DNA from: Lysobacter sp. Root690
GTDB lineage: Bacteria > Pseudomonadota > Gammaproteobacteria > Xanthomonadales > Xanthomonadaceae
Direction of reading: 5' to 3'
DNA length: 64,000 bases
Assembly (NCBI RefSeq): GCF_001427785.1
Contig: NZ_LMHM01000016.1
Span: forward strand, 74,652 to 138,651
The position numbers and the translations under genes are program-made. Positions 49,604-57,624 of the stretch are shown here, piece by piece (position 1 is the first letter of the stretch; every line of letters begins with the position of its first letter). The notes under the pieces were generated by a model. That model was not told the DNA's origin. It was given only the letters and a program-made list of their open reading frames with translations, and searched no databases.

Positions 49604-50219
49604 ATAATGCCGCAAGTCGTTGTGTTTAAAGAATATAATCGATGTGCCGCAGCGATGTTTTATTTGCACATAGGGCCGCGTATGGAGTCGGCGAACGACG
49701 GATTTCGATTATTTATCGGTATTTATTCACGATTTTCCGCAGTGCAAGCATATTTATCGGCTGGCGATCGACTGCGATGTGATTCAGTTCTTTTTGAATA
49801 TGCGATTGCGATTGGGCGAACGATATGGCGGCGGGCCTGTTCGGGCGCGTGGCCGCCAACTCATCGCGGCGGAAGGCATTGAGCCGCCCGCCGCGTGGGC
49901 GATGGTTTGGGCGATCGCAAATGCCGCCGAACGACGGTGGTCAAACGGCCGTACCGGCGAGATCCAGGCGGCGCGACTACGGCAATGGCGTAGTCGCCGG
50001 AGTCGACGAACCGTGTAGCGACGACGATCGGCGTTGGGCCGGTGGCGATCGTGGTGGACGCTGGGTCGCCATAAGCGACCGGGATGATTGGCGAGGAGCT
50101 CGCACGCCAGGCGCGCGGTCGCGCATTGCGCCCGGACAGGCAAGCTCCAGACATGCCCAAGTCGGTCGTGGATCACACAAGCTCGTTCTATACTCGTCGC
50201 AGTTTTCGGAGAGATACGC
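49604..50219. other. Intergenic region before the alpha-2-macroglobulin gene
   Basis: About 616 bases. 49604-49810 is markedly AT-rich. A perfect hairpin, GCGACTACG-N7-CGTAGTCGC (49973-49997), and a smaller one (50064-50080) follow. TATACT (50189-50194) is a -10 candidate for the downstream gene. No open frame shows coding character. Confidence 0.5.
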
Positions 50220-53200
50220 ATGAAGCGCGCGCACCCCCTGGATGGAACTGCGATCTTGGATACCCCTGACTCGAGCCGGCCCGACATGGGCACGACTGCT
50301 CCGAACTCGCCTGCTGCGAGCACGCAGGCCGTGAAGCGGGCAACTTCTGCGCCGCGATGGCTGGCGCGTGCGCTGGTTGGCGTGCTGGTGGCGGCCACGC
50401 TCGTGGTCGCCGGCTGCAAGCGCGACACCACCGGGCAGTTGCCCGAGGTCAGCGGCGAAGCCATCGTCGCCAAGCGCGAGGCGGTCAAGGGCTTCGCCCT
50501 GATCGCGGCCTATCCCGACAGCAAGCGCGGCGACGAACTCGCCATCGCCCTGGAATTCAGCCAGCCGCTGGTCGGCACCCAGAGCTTCGACGAACTGCTC
50601 GCGGTCACCGACAAGAACGGCGCGGCGGTGCAGGGCAGCTGGGTGCTCGACGACGGCGGCAAGATTTTGCGCTTCCCGCATGTGGAAGCGAGCAAGGACT
50701 ACACGGTCACGATCAAGCCCGGCCTGACCGCCGCGGCCGGCGACCGCATCGCCCAGCCGGTCACCAAGCAGGTCTATACCGGCCCGCTCGACCCGGTGGT
50801 CGGTTTCGCCTCGCAGGGCAGCGTGCTGCCGGCGCGCGACAGCCGCGGCCTGCCGGTGGTGTCGATCAACGTGGCCGAAGTCGACGTCGAATTCCTGCGG
50901 GTCAAGGAGAAGGAACTGCCGAAGTTCTTCGCCGAGTACCAGCGCGGCGGACGCAAGGGCAGCTGGGACCTGGAACGCGACTGGGACGACAAGAAGCCGT
51001 TGTCGAAGCTGGCCGAACCGGTCTACGTCAATCGCTTCGTGCTCGGCGGCAAGCCCAACGAACGCGTGCTGACCTATCTGCCGCTGCAGGAGATCAAGGA
51101 ACTGCAGGAACCCGGCCTGTACTTCGCGGTGATGAAGCGCGCCGGCCAGTTCAAGGACGAGTTCGAGACCGCGTTCTTCACCGTCAGCGACCTGGGCCTG
51201 CATGCGCGCGCCTACAAGGACAAGCTGTTCGTGCATGTCGCCTCGCTGGAAAAGGGCGGCGCGGTCAGCGGGGTCGAGCTCAAGGTGCTCAACGCCGAAG
51301 GCGAGCCGGTGCTCAAGGGCGAGACCGACGGCAACGGCAACGCGATGCTGCCGTACAAGCTCGACGCGGCGCAGGTGTTGATCGCGAAGAAGGGCAGCGA
51401 CGTCACCATGCTGCCGTTCAACCAGCCGGCGCTGGATCTGTCCGAATTCGCGGTCGCCGGCCGCGAGCAGGCCTGGTTCGACGTGTTCGCCTGGTCAGGC
51501 CGCGATCTGTATCGCCCCGGCGAGACGGTGCGGCTGTCGGCGCTGCTGCGCGATCAGGACGGCAAGCCGATCGACAACAAGGGCAAGGCGCTGCAGCCGG
51601 TGTTCGCGCGCTATGTCCAGCCCGACGGCAAGACCTTCCTGGAAACCCGTCTGCAACCCGATGCGCAGGGCTATGTGCGCCATGCGCAGGTGATTCCGGC
51701 CGATGCCGCGACCGGCCGTTGGCGGGTCGAGTTCCGCACCGATCCGAGCAGCAAGGAAGCGGTGCAGGGCATGACCCTGCGGATCGAGGAGTTCCTGCCC
51801 GAGCGGCTGAAGCTGGACCTGACCGCGCAACAGGTGCTCAAGCCCGGCCAGCCGTTCAAGCTTGGCGTCGACGCGGCCTATCTTTACGGCGCGCCGGCCG
51901 CGGGCAATCGTTTCACCGCCAAGCTCGCGGTGATGGTCGAACAGCATCCGCTGGAACAGTTGCCGGGTTATTTCTTCGGCGACCCGACCCTGAGCTTGCC
52001 TAAGGAAGCCAAGGACGTGGTCGACACCACCCTGGGCGACGACGGCAAGCTGACCCAGGACATCGCGTTGCCCGACGAAGCCAAGCCGGTCACTCCGATC
52101 GCCGCGATCGTCACCGGCAGCGTGTTCGAAACCGGCGGGCGCAGCGTCAACCGCAGCGTCAAGCGGGTGCTGTGGCCGGCCGATGCGTTGGTCGGCGTGC
52201 GTCCGTTGTTCGACGATAAGGACGGCAGCGACGCCGACAGCAATGCCGGCTTCGAAATCACCCGCGTCGGCAGCGACGGCAAGCCGCGCGCGGCCACCGG
52301 CCTGCGCGTGACCCTGGTGCGCGAACATCGCGACTACCACTGGAATTACGCCGACGACGGCGGTTGGGATTACGACTTCACCCGTCGCTTCGAAGATGTC
52401 GAAGTGCGCAACGTCGATGTCGGCACCTCTCCGGCCAAGCTGAATTTCGCGGTCAAGTGGGGTGAGTACCGGGTCGACGTGTACGACCCGGCGACCAAGC
52501 TCACCAGCCGTTATCCGTTCCGCGCCGGCTGGAGCTGGGACGATCAGAACCGCGGCCTCGATGCGCGTCCCGACAAGGTCAAGCTCGCGCTCGACAAGAC
52601 CGCGTACAAGGCCGGCGACACGCTGGAAGTGACCCTGACCCCGCCGCACGAAGGCTCCGGCCTGCTGATGGTCGAGGCCGACCGCATGCTGTACGTGCAG
52701 GCGATCGAGGTGAAGGCCGGCAGCAAGTTCAAGATTCCGGTCACCGCCGACTGGGAACGCCACGACGTCTACGTGACCGCGCTGGTGTTCCGCGGCGGCA
52801 GCGCGCCGAGCAAGATCACTCCGGCGCGCGCGGTCGGCGTGGCGCACGTGCCGATGGACCGGCGCGAACGCAAGATCGCGGTCGGCATCAACGTGCCCAA
52901 GCTGATGAAGCCCGAGCAGGATTTGCCGGTCACGGTCAGCGCGCCGCAGTTGGCCGGCAAGGACGCGTACGTGACCGTGTCCGCGGTCGACGTGGGCATT
53001 CTCAATATCACCCGCTTCCCGGTGCCGGACGCGGCCGCGCATTTCTTCGCTCAGCGCCGGCTCGGGGTCGATGCCTACGACGTGTACGGGCGGGTGATCG
53101 AAAGCTACGAAGGCGATGTCGCCAAGATCCGCTTCGGTGGCGACATGGCCTTGCAGGCGCTACCGCAGGCGCGGCGTCCGACCGCGCGGGTGCAGACGGT

Positions 53201-55274
53201 GGATCTGTTCGCCGGGCCGGTGAAGCTCGACGCCCAGGGCATCGCCCGGATCAAACTGGCGGTGCCGGATTTCAACGGCACCTTGCGGGTCTCGGCACTG
53301 GTGTACTCCGGCGGCAGCTACGGCAACAAGGACGCCGAAACCATCGTGCGCGCGCCGGTGCTCGCCGAGGCCAGCACGCCGCGCGTGCTCGCGCCCGGCG
53401 ACAAGAGCAACGTGACCCTGGACGTGCAGAACTTCACTGGCAAGCCCGGCGAGTTCGCGGTCAAGGTCGAGGGCATCGGCCCGCTGTCGCTGAGCGACGG
53501 CGAGCACACGCTCACGCTCGGCGTTGAAGCCAAGAAGACCCTGACCTTCCCGATCGTGGCGCGCGAGGGCTACACCACCGCGCAGGTGCGGGTGCGGGTC
53601 GACGGCAACGGTTACAAGGTCGATCGGCGCTACGACGTGCCGGTGCGTCCGGCGTGGCCGTCGGTGCTGCGTTCGCGCACGCGGGTGCTCGACGAACTCG
53701 GCGCGATCCAGCTCGGCACCGATTTCGCCGACGGCCTGATGCCCGATTCGGTCAACGCGCGCATGGTGGTCAGCGCCTTGCCGCCGATTCCGTTCGCCAG
53801 CGCATTGCAAGGCGCGCTGGAATACCCGTACGGCTGCGCCGAGCAGACCACCAGCAAGGGTTATGCCGCGCTCGAACTCGACGAAGCCACGGCGAAGATG
53901 CTCGGGGTCAAGGGCATCGACGCCAAGCAACGCCGCACCCGCATGGAAGGCGCGTTCGGGCGGCTGGCGGCGATGCAGATCGCTTCGGGTCACTTCTCGA
54001 TGTGGGGCGGCGACAGCGACGGCGATTCGGTCAATCCGGCGCTGACGCCGTACGTGGTCGAGTTCCTGCTCGATGCGCGCGACGCCGGTTTCGCCGTGCC
54101 CGACGGCATGCTGCAGAAGGCGCTCAAGGTGCTCAACGAGGATCTGCTTTCGGGCAATGCCTCGTTCTACGGCTACGATCGCCGCGAACATCTCAAGTTC
54201 GCTTATCAGGCGCATGCCGGCTACGTGCTGGCGCGGGTCAACCGCGCTCCGCTGGGTACCTTGCGCGCGCTGTACGACAACGATCGCAAGCAGAGCCTGA
54301 CCGGCCTGCCGCTGGTGCATCTGGGCCTGGCGTTGTCGTTGCAGGGCGACAAGTCGCGCGGCGGCAAGGCGATCAAGGAAGGCTTCGCCCGCGATCCCTC
54401 GCAGCGCCCGCCATACCTGGGCGACTACGGCAGTCGTCTGCGCGACGACGCCTTGATGATCGCGCTGGTGCACGAGCACAAGCTGTCGCAGCCCGAGTAC
54501 GACGCGCGCACCGTGTCGATGGGGCGCGATCTCGACGCGCGCCGCAACAGCGGCTGGCTGTACCTGAGCACGCAGGAACAGGTCGCGCTGGCGCGTCTGG
54601 GCAAGGCGTTGATGGCCGATCAGGGCAAGCAGATCTCCGGCCGCTGGACCATCGCCGGCGCCTCGACCGATGCCGATCCGGCCAAGCTGATCGGCCGCGT
54701 GTTCGACTTCGCCGCGCTGGCGAGCGGAGTGAGCTTCACTCCGAACGGCCAGCCGCCGCTGTACGCGAGCCTGGAAGTGGCCGGTGTGCCGCGCACCGCG
54801 CCGGCCGCCGACGCTTCGCAGATCGAAGTGGGCCGCAAGTTCTACACCACCGAGGGCAAGGATTGGTCGGGCGGCAGTCTGGTCGAAGGCGAGGCGCTGA
54901 TCGTGCAGGTCACGATCAAGGCGCACAGCGCGATGCCCGATGCCTTGTTGACCGATCTGTTGCCGGCGGGCCTGGAAATCGAGAACTTCAATCTTGGCGA
55001 CGCCAAGCAGTGGGCCGGCGTGGTTGTCGACGGGATCGAACTGTCCGAGCGTTCCAGCGCCGCCGAGGTCAAGCACGAGGAGTTCCGCGACGATCGCTAC
55101 GTGGCCGCGCTCAAGCTCGGTCAGAACCAGACCGCGCGGGTGTTCTATCTGGTGCGCGCGGTGACGCCGGGTACGTACACCGTGCCGCCGTCGCTGGTCG
55201 AGGACATGTACCGTCCGGAGATGCGCGGCGTCGGCAAGGCCTCGCCGGCGAGCCTGTCGGTGCGTCAGCCGTGA
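50220..55274 (+). CDS. Bacterial alpha-2-macroglobulin lipoprotein (thioester type)
   Basis: 1684 residues. Lipobox LVVAGC with the Cys near residue 66 after an unusually long N-terminal region. MG-type beta domains fill the first two thirds. The thioester motif CAEQ has Cys1206 and Gln1209 in YPYGCAEQTTSKGY, followed by the alpha-helical TED and a C-terminal receptor-like domain. Such proteins sit in the periplasm, trap attacking proteases and are thought to protect the cell while PbpC repairs the wall. The intact thioester places it with the YfhM/ECAM type and not the YfaS type. ATG 50220 follows GGAGAG; ATG 50286 is a weaker alternative. pbpC lies downstream, with two lipoprotein genes between. 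Confidence 0.95.
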   Translation: MKRAHPLDGTAILDTPDSSRPDMGTTAPNSPAASTQAVKRATSAPRWLARALVGVLVAATLVVAGCKRDTTGQLPEVSGEAIVAKREAVKGFALIAAYPDSKRGDELAIALEFSQPLVGTQSFDELLAVTDKNGAAVQGSWVLDDGGKILRFPHVEASKDYTVTIKPGLTAAAGDRIAQPVTKQVYTGPLDPVVGFASQGSVLPARDSRGLPVVSINVAEVDVEFLRVKEKELPKFFAEYQRGGRKGSWDLERDWDDKKPLSKLAEPVYVNRFVLGGKPNERVLTYLPLQEIKELQEPGLYFAVMKRAGQFKDEFETAFFTVSDLGLHARAYKDKLFVHVASLEKGGAVSGVELKVLNAEGEPVLKGETDGNGNAMLPYKLDAAQVLIAKKGSDVTMLPFNQPALDLSEFAVAGREQAWFDVFAWSGRDLYRPGETVRLSALLRDQDGKPIDNKGKALQPVFARYVQPDGKTFLETRLQPDAQGYVRHAQVIPADAATGRWRVEFRTDPSSKEAVQGMTLRIEEFLPERLKLDLTAQQVLKPGQPFKLGVDAAYLYGAPAAGNRFTAKLAVMVEQHPLEQLPGYFFGDPTLSLPKEAKDVVDTTLGDDGKLTQDIALPDEAKPVTPIAAIVTGSVFETGGRSVNRSVKRVLWPADALVGVRPLFDDKDGSDADSNAGFEITRVGSDGKPRAATGLRVTLVREHRDYHWNYADDGGWDYDFTRRFEDVEVRNVDVGTSPAKLNFAVKWGEYRVDVYDPATKLTSRYPFRAGWSWDDQNRGLDARPDKVKLALDKTAYKAGDTLEVTLTPPHEGSGLLMVEADRMLYVQAIEVKAGSKFKIPVTADWERHDVYVTALVFRGGSAPSKITPARAVGVAHVPMDRRERKIAVGINVPKLMKPEQDLPVTVSAPQLAGKDAYVTVSAVDVGILNITRFPVPDAAAHFFAQRRLGVDAYDVYGRVIESYEGDVAKIRFGGDMALQALPQARRPTARVQTVDLFAGPVKLDAQGIARIKLAVPDFNGTLRVSALVYSGGSYGNKDAETIVRAPVLAEASTPRVLAPGDKSNVTLDVQNFTGKPGEFAVKVEGIGPLSLSDGEHTLTLGVEAKKTLTFPIVAREGYTTAQVRVRVDGNGYKVDRRYDVPVRPAWPSVLRSRTRVLDELGAIQLGTDFADGLMPDSVNARMVVSALPPIPFASALQGALEYPYGCAEQTTSKGYAALELDEATAKMLGVKGIDAKQRRTRMEGAFGRLAAMQIASGHFSMWGGDSDGDSVNPALTPYVVEFLLDARDAGFAVPDGMLQKALKVLNEDLLSGNASFYGYDRREHLKFAYQAHAGYVLARVNRAPLGTLRALYDNDRKQSLTGLPLVHLGLALSLQGDKSRGGKAIKEGFARDPSQRPPYLGDYGSRLRDDALMIALVHEHKLSQPEYDARTVSMGRDLDARRNSGWLYLSTQEQVALARLGKALMADQGKQISGRWTIAGASTDADPAKLIGRVFDFAALASGVSFTPNGQPPLYASLEVAGVPRTAPAADASQIEVGRKFYTTEGKDWSGGSLVEGEALIVQVTIKAHSAMPDALLTDLLPAGLEIENFNLGDAKQWAGVVVDGIELSERSSAAEVKHEEFRDDRYVAALKLGQNQTARVFYLVRAVTPGTYTVPPSLVEDMYRPEMRGVGKASPASLSVRQP

Positions 55275-55279
55275 GTTCG

Positions 55280-56365
55280 ATGAGCAGGGCGGGAAGCTTC
55301 GTGCTTCCCGCCGCGCGCATGGCGGTGCTGGCGGTGGCGCTGCTGTCGGCGGTGGGCTGTGTCGACAAAGGCAAGGGCGGTGAAGGCGAGGGTGTCGCCA
55401 AGAACCCAACACCGGCCGCGGCCGCGAGCAACAACGCCACCGACCCCGCGCTGAACTGGGGCGGCACCACGCCGCACGACACGCCGCCGGTTTCCAACCC
55501 CTTGCTGGCGCAGGCCGAAGCGGTGATGCGCAAGGCCGATCCCGACTTCGACCGCTTCGAGGTCAACTACACCACCGGCGATCTCGACCGCGACGGCCGC
55601 GACGACGTGGCGATCGAGTACGGCGTCGGCGACGAGGGCGCGATGCGTCATGTCGCCAAAAGCATCTACGTGCTGCTCGCTCGCGATGGCGGCTTGCAGG
55701 TGCAGCCCGAGGCCACCGAGGCGTTCTCGGGCTGCCCGGTGGTGCGCGAAATCGTCGGCGGCCAGCTGCTGGCCGATGCGCTGGAAGCGTGCATCGTGCC
55801 GTTCCCGAAGACCATCGGTTACTACACCTTCGAATGGGATGCCCCGCGCAAGCGATTGCGTCAGGTGTCCGAGCAGGACGCCGAGGAGCGCGTGGTCATG
55901 CGCCTGCAGCAACTGCGCGAAGCGCTGCTGGCCCAGCGCAAGGACGCGATCGACCCGCATCTGCGCGCCGGTCCGGCTCCCATCGCGCCGACCGAGCGCG
56001 ACAAGCCGCGCGCCGCGCCCGAGCAGATCTTCGCCGATGCCGCGCTGCGCCGTGGCTTCACCGACACCGTCGGCATGCTCAGCCATGTCGAGTTCCGCGA
56101 CGACGGCGAGCACGAACGCAAGGCGACCATGACCACGCCGGGCAACGGCAAGTCGGCCGAACGCGCCCTGTATATCGATCTGGAGCCCGGCGACGGCAAT
56201 TCCATGATCGAGTCCGACGGCTACACTTACGTCCTCGATGCGAGCGTGCTGGTGCGCTGGCCGGATCCGGGCACGCGCGGCGGCCATCAAGTCAGGTTCA
56301 ACCTGATCGATGGCGACCTGTATCTGTCCGAACACGGCGCCTTCGACATGGACGAGGAACGTTGA
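55280..56365 (+). CDS. Lipoprotein of unknown function with Asp-rich FG-GAP-like motif (A)
   Basis: 361 residues. Lipobox SAVGC (Cys27) followed by a low-complexity Gly/Ala/Pro linker. GDLDRDGRDDVAIEYG (about 93-108) resembles a calcium-binding FG-GAP/VCBS loop. No enzyme motif was seen. An in-frame GTG at 55271 overlaps the macroglobulin stop (GTGA) and would add three residues; either start implies translational coupling. The next gene carries the same loop in a similar place, so the two are probably distant paralogues. Position suggests a role with the macroglobulin/PbpC system. Confidence 0.85.
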   Translation: MSRAGSFVLPAARMAVLAVALLSAVGCVDKGKGGEGEGVAKNPTPAAAASNNATDPALNWGGTTPHDTPPVSNPLLAQAEAVMRKADPDFDRFEVNYTTGDLDRDGRDDVAIEYGVGDEGAMRHVAKSIYVLLARDGGLQVQPEATEAFSGCPVVREIVGGQLLADALEACIVPFPKTIGYYTFEWDAPRKRLRQVSEQDAEERVVMRLQQLREALLAQRKDAIDPHLRAGPAPIAPTERDKPRAAPEQIFADAALRRGFTDTVGMLSHVEFRDDGEHERKATMTTPGNGKSAERALYIDLEPGDGNSMIESDGYTYVLDASVLVRWPDPGTRGGHQVRFNLIDGDLYLSEHGAFDMDEER

Positions 56366-56400
56366 AGCCGCGTCCGCGTCCGACGCGGCGCCGCCGACGA

Positions 56401-56425
56401 GTCCCGAATCCCCAATCTCGAATCA
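56401..56425. repeat. Second copy of the CCCGAATCCCCAATC intergenic repeat
   Basis: GTCCCGAATCCCCAATCTCG and flanks match 9019-9042 upstream of zipA, including the preceding CGCCGCC-GACGA. Both copies lie shortly before the ribosome binding site of the next gene. Confidence 0.7.
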
Positions 56426-56474
56426 CAGTAGTAACCAGGGTCGCCCCCGAACCCGAATCCTTCAAGGAGTGAAC

Positions 56475-57479
56475 ATGCGCAAGACCCTGATGCCGTCCCT
56501 GCTGATGCTGGCCCTGGCCGCCTGCCAGTCCGGCGACAAGGCCGCCGCCGCGGCGCAGACCGGCGCGACCGCGACGCCGCCGCCCGCCGCGGCGGCGCCG
56601 TCCGATCCGAAGCAGACCGCCGAGCGCGCCTTCGCCGCGCTGCGCAAGATCGAGCCGCAATTCGAACGCCTGGGTTATAGCGAACTGGTCGGCGACATCG
56701 ATCAGGACGGCCAGGACGACGTCGCCGTGCTGTACGGCACCGGCACCCCGGACGCGACCATGGCCGCGTCGCAGAAACTGGTCGTGCTGATGACCCGTCC
56801 GGGCGGCCCGCAGGCGCTGCCGCAGTCCGACATGCCGGATTTCTGCCCGCAGCTGGACAAGATCGAAGCCGGCAAGCTGTACCTGCATCAGATCGACATC
56901 TGCTCGGCGGCGCGGCCCAAGGCCACCGACTATTACGTGTACCAGTGGAACGGCAAGACCATCGTCCAGGCCGAACACCAGACCATGCCGCAGCGCGTGC
57001 TCGCCGATCTCAAGCCGCTCGGCGCCGCGTTCCGCGCGCGCGACAAGAAGGTCGTGCTGGATGCGATGACCTTCCCGCTGGAAGCGTCGAACTGGCCGGT
57101 GTACGACACCGAACTGGAAAAGGCGGCCAAGGCGGCCGGCGGCAAGATCGACCGCGCGATGGCCGAGAAGCACTACACCGACCTGTTCCCGAACGACCGC
57201 GCCGACCTGTACGCCGATGCGATCGCCGACCTGCAGGGCCGGCCGCTCAAGACCGATTCCAGCGGTTCGACCTCGTCGAGCTCGCCGGGCAAGGACGGCA
57301 TCACCTACGGGCTGGTGGTGCAGCCCGATCCGGACGAAGACCGCGAAGAGAGCAACGACAACCGCATCATCGATGCGCGCGTCGACCTGGGCATGGCCGA
57401 GGGCGACGGCGGCCAGAACCTGGTGCTGTTGCTCATCGAAGGCCAGTTGAAGATCGTCGCGATGAATACCGCCGGCTGA
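56475..57479 (+). CDS. Lipoprotein of unknown function with Asp-rich FG-GAP-like motif (B)
   Basis: 334 residues. Lipobox LAAC (Cys17), an Ala/Pro-rich linker, then GDIDQDGQDDVAVLYG (73-88), the counterpart of GDLDRDGRDDVAIEYG in the preceding lipoprotein. The remainder is an unrecognised globular domain with a Ser-rich stretch near 260. AAGGAGTG precedes the ATG. It follows the first lipoprotein by 109 bases, which include a dispersed repeat. Confidence 0.88.
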   Translation: MRKTLMPSLLMLALAACQSGDKAAAAAQTGATATPPPAAAAPSDPKQTAERAFAALRKIEPQFERLGYSELVGDIDQDGQDDVAVLYGTGTPDATMAASQKLVVLMTRPGGPQALPQSDMPDFCPQLDKIEAGKLYLHQIDICSAARPKATDYYVYQWNGKTIVQAEHQTMPQRVLADLKPLGAAFRARDKKVVLDAMTFPLEASNWPVYDTELEKAAKAAGGKIDRAMAEKHYTDLFPNDRADLYADAIADLQGRPLKTDSSGSTSSSSPGKDGITYGLVVQPDPDEDREESNDNRIIDARVDLGMAEGDGGQNLVLLLIEGQLKIVAMNTAG

Positions 57480-57624
57480 TCGATGTCGATTCGCATCGCC
57501 GCGGATGGACGCCTCATGCAGGCGGACATTCGCGATCGATCCATCGACCCACCACGCGATCGCATTCGCGCCCGGGCCCGCGAGGGCCTGAGGCGCGCGC
57601 ATCGCGAAACGCAACGAGCGCCGC

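Noticed and set aside
49607-49882. Possible 91-residue gene in the AT-rich region before the alpha-2-macroglobulin
   Set aside because: No ribosome binding site, no recognisable domain, and the frame runs from AT-rich into GC-rich sequence with changing composition.
49973-50080. Two hairpins upstream of the alpha-2-macroglobulin as a possible structured RNA or riboswitch
   Set aside because: Only short stems without a conserved core, and a promoter-like TATACT lies downstream of them, so they would probably not be in the mRNA leader.
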